A DNA stretch of 64,000 bases from Nonomuraea spiralis (lineage in GTDB: Bacteria > Actinomycetota > Actinomycetes > Streptosporangiales > Streptosporangiaceae). The stretch covers positions 62,001 through 126,000 of the forward strand of contig NZ_BMRC01000011.1 in assembly GCF_014648435.1 (NCBI RefSeq). Reading direction: 5' to 3'. Of this stretch, positions 46,999-57,022 are shown piece by piece. A program made the position numbers and the translations under genes. Position 1 is the stretch's first letter. The number at the start of each line of letters is the position of its first letter. The notes below the pieces were generated by a model. That model was given only the letters and a program-made list of their open reading frames with translations. It did no database searches and was not told where the DNA came from.

Positions 46999-47176
46999 GG
47001 TTGTCTCCTCGTATCGACCGCCTCGGCGGCGCCGAGCATGGGGTCTCGCCGCACGAAGGCCGTTGCATGGTCGGAGGTACGCGGGCTTACACCATCAGGT
47101 TCACCTATGACCGGAGATAGTTAGAAATGACTGGAGTTATCGGAGTGGCTGCCGGACTGATAACGAAGGTGTAAAG

Positions 47177-47731
47177 ATGTGCCCCGTGCTAGGTCACCTC
47201 GACGGCAGGTTCGAGAGTGCGGATGCCGAGGCGGAACATCGCATCGCGGTGCTCTACCAGGAGTTCGGCGGCCCTCTGCTGCGCCACGTACGCAAATCGA
47301 CTGGTAACGATCTGCAATGGGCCGAGGACGTCGTACAGGAGACACTGGTCAGGGCCTGGCGAAACTCGGCAAGACTGCAATGGGAACCGAGCCTTTTATG
47401 GGCGTGGCTGCTGACAGTGGCCCGCCGGATCGTGATTGACGGACGTCGACGGAAGAGCGCCCGGCCTCATGAGGTCGAGCCACCCGAAGTCGACCAGATG
47501 TCGGTGCCGGACGGCTCCGAGCGGGCTCTTTCGGCGATCGTGGTCGCCGACGCGCTGCGCAGCCTGTCCGAGGAACACCGCGAAGTCATTGAGCAGACCT
47601 ATCTCCGAGACCGTACGATAAGTGAAGCGGCGGAGATTCTGGGGATTCCGCCGGGCACGGTGAAGTCCCGGCTCTACTACGGAATCCGGGCTCTCCGCGA
47701 ACAGCTGCGGGACAAGGGGGTAGCCGGCTGA
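47177..47731 (+). CDS. ECF sigma factor
   Basis: 184 aa. Region 2 has DLQWAEDVVQETLVRAWR and WLLTVARRIVIDGRRRK; region 4 has LRSLSEEHREVIEQTYLRDR and IPPGTVKSRLYYGIRALREQ. It directs RNA polymerase to a small regulon. Its stop overlaps the zinc anti-sigma gene (TGATG), and the pair is divergent from the DUF1996/redox operon, which is therefore a likely target. Confidence 0.94.
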   Translation: MCPVLGHLDGRFESADAEAEHRIAVLYQEFGGPLLRHVRKSTGNDLQWAEDVVQETLVRAWRNSARLQWEPSLLWAWLLTVARRIVIDGRRRKSARPHEVEPPEVDQMSVPDGSERALSAIVVADALRSLSEEHREVIEQTYLRDRTISEAAEILGIPPGTVKSRLYYGIRALREQLRDKGVAG

Positions 47732-47928
47732 TGCACGACGGGGTGGCCGCCTTCGTCCTCGGTGTCCTCGACGAAGAGGAGCACGAGGCGTTCGAACGCC
47801 ACCTCGACACGTGCGAGCACTGCCAGGCCGAGCTTCTCGACCTGGCCGAGCTTCCCGACCAGCTCGACGACCTCAAGCACGCCCCCTCGGCCTCCGGCGA
47901 TGATCCCCCCATGTCGATGTCACGTTGA
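47731..47928 (+). CDS. Short zinc-finger anti-sigma factor
   Basis: 65 aa. The ZAS motif H-x3-C-x2-C is present as RHLDTCEHCQAELL (residues about 23-36). Unlike most such anti-sigma factors it has no membrane helix or outer domain, so it is either a soluble redox/zinc sensor or a truncated relic. The start overlaps the sigma stop, the usual coupling for sigma/anti-sigma pairs. Confidence 0.85.
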   Translation: MHDGVAAFVLGVLDEEEHEAFERHLDTCEHCQAELLDLAELPDQLDDLKHAPSASGDDPPMSMSR

Positions 47929-48012
47929 CGTCTGTGCCCTTTTCGGGTGATATCGGTACGGCGAGGCATGCGCCCGGTGAACCAGCGCCGGGCGTTCAGG
48001 GGGAGGTGTGCG

Positions 48013-48816
48013 GTGGGCATCGACGGTGATGCGCCCGTTCCCCCGCATCGGCGGTTCGGCGAGGAAGGCGGACGGCTGTCGTACGGCGGCTATCTCCGTC
48101 TGCCCGAGCTGCTCGCGCAGCAGCGGCCGGAGTCGCAGGCCCCGGACGAGCTGCTCTTCATCACCATCCACCAGGTCTACGAGCTGTGGTTCAAACTGCT
48201 GCTCCACGAGCTGGAGTCGGCCAGGCAGGCCATGTTCGACGGCGAGCTGTGGCAGGCCAGGCACCTGTTCAAACGGGTGCACGCGGTCGAACGGGTGATG
48301 GTCGAGCAGGTCGAGGTCCTGGAGACGATGACCCCCCAGGACTTCCTGGCCTTCCGGGCCGATCTGGCCCCGGCCAGCGGGTTCCAGTCCGTGCAGTTCC
48401 GCGAGCTGGAGTTCCTGTCCGGGCTGAAGGACGAGCGTTACCTGTCCAGCTTCAGGAACGCCAGTGACGCCGAGCTGACGAGGCTCGGGCGCCGGCTGGC
48501 GGAGCCCACGCTATGGGATGCTTATCTGACAGCCCTCTCCCGGCGTGGCCTGCCGGTCTCCGACGCGGAGATCATGGCCTCGCTGCTGGCCGTGGCGAGA
48601 GACCGCAGGTCCTACGACGATCTGTGGCAACTGGCCGAAGACCTGCTGACGCACGACGAGACAGCCGCGTTGTGGCGGATGCGCCACGTGCAGATGGTCG
48701 AACGCCAGATCGGCACCAAGTCGGGCACAGGCGGCTCGACCGGCGCCCCTTATCTCCGCGGACGTACCCAACTGCACTATTTCCCCCTGCTATGGGAACT
48801 AAGGGCCTGGCTATGA
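48013..48816 (+). CDS. kynA: Tryptophan 2,3-dioxygenase
   Basis: 267 aa from the GTG at 48013, with GGGAGG 6 bases upstream; a longer frame from 47947 lacks a site. His53 (TIHQVYELWFKLLLHE) is the active-site base, and H255 (TQLHYFPLLWELRAWL) is the heme ligand, with GTGGSTGAPYL before it. It opens the indole ring of tryptophan to N-formylkynurenine. No kynurenine pathway partner is in the window; the stop overlaps the glutamate dehydrogenase start. Confidence 0.93.
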   Translation: MGIDGDAPVPPHRRFGEEGGRLSYGGYLRLPELLAQQRPESQAPDELLFITIHQVYELWFKLLLHELESARQAMFDGELWQARHLFKRVHAVERVMVEQVEVLETMTPQDFLAFRADLAPASGFQSVQFRELEFLSGLKDERYLSSFRNASDAELTRLGRRLAEPTLWDAYLTALSRRGLPVSDAEIMASLLAVARDRRSYDDLWQLAEDLLTHDETAALWRMRHVQMVERQIGTKSGTGGSTGAPYLRGRTQLHYFPLLWELRAWL

Positions 48817-51800
48817 ACAGCTATGGCAAACCCTCACAAAGGAGTGAGAGCGAAATGCCGCTCGACGAGGCCAAGGATGAGCTGCTGCAGAGAGCCGCGG
48901 AGAGTTGCGCGGTCGGCAGCGAGCACGTGAGCGCCGAGGAGGCCCTGTCCTTCCTGCGGTTCTACTACCGCCACGTCGCGCCGGAGGACCTGCTCGACCG
49001 CAACCCCGTGGACGTGTACGGCCCCGCGATGTCCCAGCGACGGCTCGCCGAGGTACGCCCCCAGGGCCGGGCCGTGGTCCGCGCCTACACCCCCACGCTG
49101 GAGGAGAACGGCTGGGACCCGGGCCACTCGGTCGTCGAGGTGGTCACCGACGACATGTCGTTCCTCGTCGACTCGGTCACCATGGAGCTCGACCGGCACG
49201 ACATCGGCACGCATCTCGTCGTACACCCCCAGATGCGGGTCCGCCGCGACATGACCGGCCGGATGCTCGGCCGCGGTCAGGAGGACGTCACCGGCCAGGT
49301 GCTGGTCGAGTCGTGGATCCACATCGAGATCGACCGGCAGGCCGACCCCGCGGTGCTCAAGCGCATCGAGGCCGACCTGCAGCGGGTGCTCGCCGACGTG
49401 CGGTACACGGTCGAGGACTTCAGGAAGATGCGGGCGCTGGCCGTACAGACGGCCGAGGACCTCAGCATGAACCCGCCGCCGCTGGAGCCCGCCGAGGTCG
49501 AGGACAGCCTCGACCTGCTGCGCTGGCTCGCCGACGGGCACTTCACCTTCCTGGGCTACCGCGAGTACCGGCTGGAGCACACCGACGAGGGCGAGACGCT
49601 GAAGGCCCTGCCCGGCGCCGCGCTCGGCATCCTGCGCGACGACAAGGTCGGCTCCGACAGCTTCTCCGCACTACCCGCCGAGGTGCGGGCCAAGGCCCGC
49701 GAGAAGCAGCTCCTGATCATCACCAAGGCCAACAGCCGGGCCACCGTCCACCGGGCGACCTACCTCGACTACATCGGGGTCAAGCTGTTCTCGCCCGAGG
49801 GCGAGGTGATCGGGGAGCGGCGCTTCCTCGGCCTGTTCACGCACGTCGCCTACAACGAGTCGATCTCCAGGATCCCGGTGCTGCGGCGCAAGCTGGCCGA
49901 GGTGCTCAACGCCGCCGGCCACGCGCCCGACAGCCACGACGGCAAGGACCTGATCGAGATCCTGGAGACGTTCCCGCGCGACGAGCTGTTCCAGACCTCG
50001 GTCGAGCAACTCCTGCCGATCGCGCTCGGCGTGCTGCGGCTGCGTGAGCGCAAGCAGGTCAAGCTGTTCCTGCGGCGCGACGACTACGGCCGCTACATCT
50101 CCTGCCTGATCTACCTGCCCCGCGACCGCTACACCACCAAGGTGCGGCTGAAGATGCAGGAGCTGCTGCTCAAGGCGCTCGGCGGCAGGTCGCTCGACTA
50201 CAGCGCGATGATCGGCGAGTCCGTGCTGGCCCGGCTGCACGTCGTGGTGCGCGGCGTGCGCGGCAAGCAGCTTCCGGCGCCCGGCGTGGACGTGGAGGAG
50301 CTGGAGTCGCGCCTCGCGGCGCTGACCCGCTCCTGGGAGGACGACCTGGCGACCGCGCTGGACGAGATGACCTCCGAGGAGGAGGCCCCCGCGCTGGCCA
50401 GACGGTACGTCCCCGCCTTCCCCGAGGGCTACAAGGCCGACTTCCCGCCCAAGGTCGCCGTGGTCGACCTGCGCCGCCTGGAGCAGCTCCTCGCCGAGGG
50501 CGAGGAGGTGGCGATCAACCTCTACGAGCCGTACGACGCCTCCGAGGGCGAGCGGCGGCTGAAGATCTACAAGGTCGGGTCGCCGATCTCCCTGTCGGAG
50601 GCGCTGCCCCTGATCCAGCGGCTCGGCGTCGAGGTCGTGGACGAGCGGCCGTACGAGATCGACAGGGACGGCGACGCCAGCACCAAGAACGCCTGGATCT
50701 ACGACTTCGGCCTGCGCTACACCCCCTCGGAAGAGGTGGACAGGAACGACTTCAAGCGGCTCTTCCAGGACGGCCTCGGCGCCCTGTGGCAGGGGCGCGT
50801 CCAGGCCGACAACTTCAACGCCCTCATCCTGCGCGCGGGCCTGACCTGGGAGCAGGTCGAGATCCTGCGGGTCTACGCCAAGTACCTGCGGCAGGCCGGC
50901 AGCACGTTCTCGCAGCTCTACATGGAACGCGTGCTGCTGGGCAACGTGCGGCTGGCCCGGCTGCTGGTCCGCCTGTTCGAGGCCAAGCTCGACCCGAAGC
51001 GCGGCGACGAAGTCCGGCTCGACCTCGTGGAGGCGCTCAACGAGGAGATCCTGGGCGCCCTCGACGAGGTGGCCTCGCTGGACGAGGACCGCATCCTGCG
51101 GGCGTACCTGGAGATGATCCAGGCGACGCTGCGCACCAACTACTTCCAGACGGTCGACGGGCAGCGCAAGCCGTACATCTCGCTGAAGGTCGACCCGCAG
51201 GCGATCAGCGTGCTGCCGCTGCCGCGGCCGAAGTACGAGATCTTCGTGTACTCGCCCCGCGTCGAGGGCGTGCACCTGCGGTTCGGCAAGGTCGCCCGCG
51301 GCGGCCTGCGCTGGTCCGACCGCATGGAGGACTTCAGGACCGAGATCCTCGGCCTGGTCAAGGCGCAGATGGTGAAGAACACCGTCATCGTGCCCACCGG
51401 GTCCAAGGGCGGGTTCGTGGTGAAGCAGCCGCCCGTGTCCGGCAACCGCGAGGACCTGCTGGCCGAGGGCGTGGCCTGCTACCGGATGTTCATCTCCGGC
51501 CTGCTCGACATCACCGACAACCTGGTGGACGGCAAGGTCGTGCCGCCGGACGACGTCGTCAGGCACGACGGCGACGACACCTACCTCGTCGTCGCCGCCG
51601 ACAAGGGCACCGCCAGCTTCTCCGACATCGCCAACAGCGTGGCCAAGGAGTACGGCTTCTGGCTCGGCGACGCCTTCGCCTCCGGCGGCTCGGTCGGCTA
51701 CGACCACAAGGCCATGGGCATCACCGCCCGCGGCGCCTGGGAGTCGGTCAAGTACCACTTCCGCACCATGGGCGTCGACGTGCAGAACACCGACTTCACG

Positions 51801-53723
51801 GTGGCCGGCGTCGGCGACATGTCCGGCGACGTGTTCGGCAACGGCATGCTGCTCTCCCAGCACATCCGGCTGGTGGCCGCCTTCGACCACCGGCACGTCT
51901 TCATCGACCCGGAACCCGACGCGGCCCGCTCGTTCGCCGAGCGGCAGCGCCTGTTCGACCTGCCGCGCAGCTCGTGGGCCGACTACGACGCCTCGCTGAT
52001 CTCCGCCGGCGGCGGCGTGTTCCCGCGTACGGCCAAGTCCATCCAGATCACCTCGCAGATGCGCGAGGCGCTGGGCATCGAGGCGGGCGTCAACTCATTG
52101 GCCCCCAACGACCTGATCAGCGCCATCCTGCGGGCCCCCGTCGACCTGCTCTGGAACGGCGGCATCGGCACCTACGTCAAGGCGGGCTCGGAGACCCACG
52201 CCGACGTCGGCGACAAGGCCAACGACGGGCTCCGCGTGAACGCCGGCGACCTGCGGTGCAAGGTCATCGGCGAGGGCGGCAACCTGGGCTTCACCCAGCT
52301 CGGCCGCATCGAGTTCGCGCTGAACGGCGGCCTGGTCAACACCGACTTCATCGACAACTCGGCCGGGGTCGACACCTCCGACCACGAGGTGAACATCAAG
52401 ATCCTGCTCGACCAGGTCGTCCGCGACGGCGAGCTGACCGACAAGCAGCGCAACCAGGTCTTCACGTCGATGACCGACGAGGTCGCCGACCTGGTGCTGC
52501 GCGACAACCACGCCCAGAACGTGGTGCTCGACGCGACCCGCGCCCAGTCCGTCGAGATGCTCCACATCCACGCCCGCTACCTGCGCAAGCTCGAACGGGA
52601 CGGGCTGGTCAACCGGGAGCTGGAGTTCCTGCCCTCGGACAAGACGCTGGCCGAACGGCGGCAGGCCAGGCTCGGGCTGACCGCGCCGGAGTTCTCGGTC
52701 CTGCTGGCCTACACCAAGCTGGTGGCCGACGCCGAGCTGCTCGGGTCCGAGTTGCCCGACGACCCGTACCTGGCCTCGTTGCTGGTGTCGTATTTCCCGT
52801 CGGACCTGCGCGAGCGGTTCCGCACGTACATGGACGCCCATCCGCTGCGGCGCGAGATCATCACGACCTGCGTGGTGAACGAGCTGGTCAACGCCATGGG
52901 CACGACGTTCATGTTCCGCTTCGGGGAGGAGACCGGGGCCTCCACGCCCGACATCGTGCGGGCGTACCTGGTGGCGCGCGAGGTCTTCGACCTGCCGAGC
53001 TTCTACCGGGCCGTGGAGGAGCTGGACAACAAGGTCGACACCGCCACCCAGATCGCCATGCTGCTGGAGGGCCGCAAGCTGGTCGAGCGCGGCACCCGAT
53101 GGCTGCTGGTCAACCGGCGTCCGCCGATCGACCTGGCCGGGGCGGTCGGCTTCTTCCTCAAGGGCGTCAACGGGCTGGCGGCGTACATCCCCAAGCTGCT
53201 CACGGGGCCCGACCTGGCCGCGTACGAGGAGCGCCGCGACTCCTTCGTGGCCCGCGGGGTGCCGCAGGAGCTGGCCGAGCGGGTGGCCGCGATGGTGCCC
53301 GCGTACTCGACGCTGGACCTGGTCGAGGTGGCCTCTGTGACCGGCCGTCCGGTGAACGAGGTGGCGGAGGTCTACTTCGACCTGGCCGACCGCCTGCAGC
53401 TCGCCCGCCTGCGCGAACGTGTCATCGCCCTGCCCAGGGACAACCGCTGGAACTCGATCGCCCGCTCGGCCCTGCGCGACGACCTGTACGCCGCGCACGC
53501 GTCGCTGACCCGTGACGTGCTGGCCCACAGCACGCCCGGCCTGCCGCCCGAGGAGCGGCTCGCCGGGTGGTCCGAGGCCAACTCGGCCGCCGTGGGACGC
53601 GCCCGGCACACGCTGGCGGAGATCTGGGAGAGCGACAACTTCGACCTGGCGACGTTGTCGGTGGCCCTGCGCGCGATCCGTACGCTGGTGGCCGCGAGCA
53701 ACCTGCCTCACACGGAGGCGTAG
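48813..53723 (+). CDS. NAD-glutamate dehydrogenase, giant (180 kDa) class
   Basis: 1636 aa. A long N-terminal regulatory region precedes the catalytic core (GGLRWSDRMEDFRTEILGLV, PTGSKGGFVVKQPP with the catalytic Lys, and GVGDMSGDVFGNGMLLS). It deaminates glutamate to 2-oxoglutarate with NAD. The ATG at 48813 forms an ATGA overlap with kynA; an ATG at 48855 has a stronger AAGGAG upstream and may be used instead. Known from Streptomyces and some Gram-negatives. Confidence 0.95.
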   Translation: MNSYGKPSQRSESEMPLDEAKDELLQRAAESCAVGSEHVSAEEALSFLRFYYRHVAPEDLLDRNPVDVYGPAMSQRRLAEVRPQGRAVVRAYTPTLEENGWDPGHSVVEVVTDDMSFLVDSVTMELDRHDIGTHLVVHPQMRVRRDMTGRMLGRGQEDVTGQVLVESWIHIEIDRQADPAVLKRIEADLQRVLADVRYTVEDFRKMRALAVQTAEDLSMNPPPLEPAEVEDSLDLLRWLADGHFTFLGYREYRLEHTDEGETLKALPGAALGILRDDKVGSDSFSALPAEVRAKAREKQLLIITKANSRATVHRATYLDYIGVKLFSPEGEVIGERRFLGLFTHVAYNESISRIPVLRRKLAEVLNAAGHAPDSHDGKDLIEILETFPRDELFQTSVEQLLPIALGVLRLRERKQVKLFLRRDDYGRYISCLIYLPRDRYTTKVRLKMQELLLKALGGRSLDYSAMIGESVLARLHVVVRGVRGKQLPAPGVDVEELESRLAALTRSWEDDLATALDEMTSEEEAPALARRYVPAFPEGYKADFPPKVAVVDLRRLEQLLAEGEEVAINLYEPYDASEGERRLKIYKVGSPISLSEALPLIQRLGVEVVDERPYEIDRDGDASTKNAWIYDFGLRYTPSEEVDRNDFKRLFQDGLGALWQGRVQADNFNALILRAGLTWEQVEILRVYAKYLRQAGSTFSQLYMERVLLGNVRLARLLVRLFEAKLDPKRGDEVRLDLVEALNEEILGALDEVASLDEDRILRAYLEMIQATLRTNYFQTVDGQRKPYISLKVDPQAISVLPLPRPKYEIFVYSPRVEGVHLRFGKVARGGLRWSDRMEDFRTEILGLVKAQMVKNTVIVPTGSKGGFVVKQPPVSGNREDLLAEGVACYRMFISGLLDITDNLVDGKVVPPDDVVRHDGDDTYLVVAADKGTASFSDIANSVAKEYGFWLGDAFASGGSVGYDHKAMGITARGAWESVKYHFRTMGVDVQNTDFTVAGVGDMSGDVFGNGMLLSQHIRLVAAFDHRHVFIDPEPDAARSFAERQRLFDLPRSSWADYDASLISAGGGVFPRTAKSIQITSQMREALGIEAGVNSLAPNDLISAILRAPVDLLWNGGIGTYVKAGSETHADVGDKANDGLRVNAGDLRCKVIGEGGNLGFTQLGRIEFALNGGLVNTDFIDNSAGVDTSDHEVNIKILLDQVVRDGELTDKQRNQVFTSMTDEVADLVLRDNHAQNVVLDATRAQSVEMLHIHARYLRKLERDGLVNRELEFLPSDKTLAERRQARLGLTAPEFSVLLAYTKLVADAELLGSELPDDPYLASLLVSYFPSDLRERFRTYMDAHPLRREIITTCVVNELVNAMGTTFMFRFGEETGASTPDIVRAYLVAREVFDLPSFYRAVEELDNKVDTATQIAMLLEGRKLVERGTRWLLVNRRPPIDLAGAVGFFLKGVNGLAAYIPKLLTGPDLAAYEERRDSFVARGVPQELAERVAAMVPAYSTLDLVEVASVTGRPVNEVAEVYFDLADRLQLARLRERVIALPRDNRWNSIARSALRDDLYAAHASLTRDVLAHSTPGLPPEERLAGWSEANSAAVGRARHTLAEIWESDNFDLATLSVALRAIRTLVAASNLPHTEA

Positions 53724-53742
53724 GACACGCCCGACGGGGCCC

Positions 53743-54771
53743 TCACTCGCCGATGGCGCGGGTCAGGGCTCCGTCGTGGGCGATGACGCGGGCGGCGGCC
53801 GGGGCCGTCAGCGGGGGCACCGCCGAGGCGTACTGGTGGATCTCGGTGAGCTTGAGGCTGCGGCGCACGGACGAGCCCGAGATGGCCCAGCCCGCCTCCG
53901 GCGGCACCGGGATGATGTAGGTGTTGTTGGCGACGGTGCGGGTCGAGGTGTTGCGGGACAGCGAGTATTGGATCAGCGCGCCGCCGTCGTCCGTGCGCAG
54001 CGCGTAGACCGGCCAGTTGTCGGCGCTGAAGATCGAGTCGTAGCTGAACCCGTCCTTCTTGGCCTTCTCCCGGTCGGTGGCGATCTGCTCGGCCACGTCC
54101 GTCGTGTACGGCCCGTCGGCGAGCAGCCCGGCCGTCACCCCGGCCGCCCCGGTCTCGGCCACGCTCGCGTGCACCGGGCCCATGTACTGGGGGCTGATCG
54201 TGACGCTCTTGTCGTCGGGCGCCACCGCGCTGGCATAGCCGTCGGCGTCGAGGCGCACCTGCGGCGCCTTCTGCCCCGGCAGGAGCTGCGCCGCCGAGCT
54301 GAGCTGCCAGTCCTCGACCTTGGCGAACGTCAGCAGCGTCGGCTGCCCGTTGCGCGTCACCAGGGCCGTGAACCAGGGCGGCTGCCCCTGCTGGGGGGCC
54401 CTCGGCACGTAGAAGGTCGGCGAGCCCCACGTGTAGCGCGGCGGGCGGTTGTCGGTGGACTGGTAGGCCGCCTGCGTCAGCGGGAACTGCCCGTCGCGGG
54501 TCAGCTCGACGGCCAGCCCGAGCCGCCCCGGCACGTCGCTCTGCACGCGCAGCACGTCGTCGGTGGCCAGGATCGAACTGAACGCCTCGGCGGCCTCCTC
54601 GCGCGTGACGACGGGCGCCGGGCCCGTGGGCGAGGGGGTCGCGGAACCCGTGACGGCCGCCTTCCCCGTGGGCGGCGCAGGGGACTTCTGAGCAGGGCCT
54701 GTGCACGCGGCTGCCGCGGCCAGCACGCCGACGGCGAGCGCCAGCACCTTCCCCCGACCGTATGCACGCAC
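53743..54771 (-). CDS. Putative lipoprotein of unknown function
   Basis: 342 aa. A lipoprotein signal ends at Cys23 (AAAACTGP). A Pro/Thr linker precedes an extracytoplasmic domain of about 280 residues with two similar-looking halves (FYVPRAPQQGQPPWFTALVT and YALRTDDGGALIQYSL). I do not recognise a family with certainty. It is divergent from prfB across a 47-base gap. Confidence 0.8.
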   Translation of the reverse strand: MRAYGRGKVLALAVGVLAAAAACTGPAQKSPAPPTGKAAVTGSATPSPTGPAPVVTREEAAEAFSSILATDDVLRVQSDVPGRLGLAVELTRDGQFPLTQAAYQSTDNRPPRYTWGSPTFYVPRAPQQGQPPWFTALVTRNGQPTLLTFAKVEDWQLSSAAQLLPGQKAPQVRLDADGYASAVAPDDKSVTISPQYMGPVHASVAETGAAGVTAGLLADGPYTTDVAEQIATDREKAKKDGFSYDSIFSADNWPVYALRTDDGGALIQYSLSRNTSTRTVANNTYIIPVPPEAGWAISGSSVRRSLKLTEIHQYASAVPPLTAPAAARVIAHDGALTRAIGE

Positions 54772-54818
54772 CTCGCCATGTTATTCGTGCACGCGAGGGT
54801 CGCGTACCCTAGGGAGAC

Positions 54819-55919
<1,101 letters not shown>

Positions 55920-55934
<15 letters not shown>

Positions 55935-56111
55935 GTGCCTGAGCACCAGCGTCGCGAAGAGCAGGACCAGAAGCAGGACGGCGACGAGGGCGGGTGACAA
56001 TCCGGCGAAGCCGTGGTTGTGCATCCGCTCTCTGTTGGCTCGGCAGAGCGGGCAGCGGCCCTCGATCACGGGGTGGGCGCACTGCGCGCATACGAGGTGT
56101 TCGCAACTCAT
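55920..56111 (-). CDS. Small zinc-ribbon, C-terminally anchored protein
   Basis: 63 aa. CxxC pairs (CEHLVCAQC, EGRCPLC) form a probable zinc ribbon in residues 3-23, then a short basic stretch and a single C-terminal helix (about 38-60, SPALVAVLLLVLLFATLVL). The 3' end overlaps the prfB stop by 15 bases on the other strand. The Cys pattern and hydrophobic tail are not expected by chance. Function unknown. Confidence 0.65.
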
Positions 56112-56174
56112 GACAGCCCCAGTCTAGCCGCACAATCGTTTTGTTTCCGTTATGGACGTTCCATGCCAGTCTTC

Positions 56175-56294
56175 CCCCTAGACTGTCGTCTGGCCAATCG
56201 GAACGTCGATCATCAGTAAAGACGGCGCCCCCGATTGGTCGGCGGCGGGAAATGGGCATGTGCCACCCTCGCTTCCGTCCTGACCCCTAGACTG
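56175..56294 (+). promoter_or_regulatory. Two candidate -10 elements upstream of ftsE
   Basis: CCCCTAGACTG occurs at 56175-56185 and again at 56284-56294, each holding the -10-like TAGACT. The second lies 20 bases before the ftsE GTG and would give an almost leaderless message. -35 matches are weak for both. Confidence 0.35.
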
Positions 56295-56312
56295 GCATGC
56301 CGTGATGCTCTC

Positions 56313-57002
56313 GTGATCCATTTCGATAATGTCACCAAGGTCTACGCGAACCAGAACCGGCCCGCTCTCGACCACGTCTCCGTCGACGTGGACAAGGGTG
56401 AGTTCGTGTTCCTCGTCGGCCCTTCGGGGTCAGGCAAGTCCACATTCCTGCGTCTGGTCCTGAAGGAGGAGCGGCCCAACTCCGGGGCGATCCACGTCGC
56501 CGGCAAGGACCTGGCCCGCCTCTCCAACTTCAAGGTGCCTCACCTGCGCCGCCGTATCGGCTGCGTGTTCCAGGACTTCAGGTTGCTCCCGAACAAGAAC
56601 GTCTACGAGAACGTGGCGTTCGCCCTTGAGGTCATCGGCAAGCCCAGGCGGTTCATCCGCAAGGTCGTGCCCGAGGTCATCGAGCTGGTCGGCCTGGAAG
56701 GCAAGGCCCATCGCATGCCCGACGAGCTGTCCGGCGGCGAGCAGCAGCGAGTCGCCATGGCCCGCGCGTTCGTCAACCGGCCGATGATCCTGCTGGCCGA
56801 CGAGCCCACGGGCAACATCGACCCCGCGACGAGCATCGGCATCATGAAGGTGCTCGACCGCATCAACCGGACTGGCACCACGGTCGTCATGGCCACGCAC
56901 GACGCGGCCATCGTGGACTCCATGCGCAAACGCGTCGTCGAGCTGGAGGACGGGAAAATCGTCCGTGACCAGTCGCGTGGCGTTTACGGCCAGGCGTACT
57001 GA
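56313..57002 (+). CDS. ftsE: Cell division ATP-binding protein FtsE
   Basis: 229 aa from the GTG at 56313, where the family begins (VIHFDNVTKVYANQNRPALD). Walker A is VGPSGSGKST, signature LSGGEQQR, Walker B ILLADEPTGNID, and the switch His is in MATHDAAIV. FtsE with FtsX links the division ring to outer peptidoglycan hydrolases of the RipC/NlpC type. ftsX follows 20 bases later. Confidence 0.96.
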   Translation: MIHFDNVTKVYANQNRPALDHVSVDVDKGEFVFLVGPSGSGKSTFLRLVLKEERPNSGAIHVAGKDLARLSNFKVPHLRRRIGCVFQDFRLLPNKNVYENVAFALEVIGKPRRFIRKVVPEVIELVGLEGKAHRMPDELSGGEQQRVAMARAFVNRPMILLADEPTGNIDPATSIGIMKVLDRINRTGTTVVMATHDAAIVDSMRKRVVELEDGKIVRDQSRGVYGQAY

Positions 57003-57022
57003 CAGGGAGCGGCAGACAGAAC

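Noticed and set aside
49671..51896. 741-codon minus-strand frame inside the glutamate dehydrogenase gene
   Set aside because: Shadow frame; the plus strand is a full-length known enzyme.
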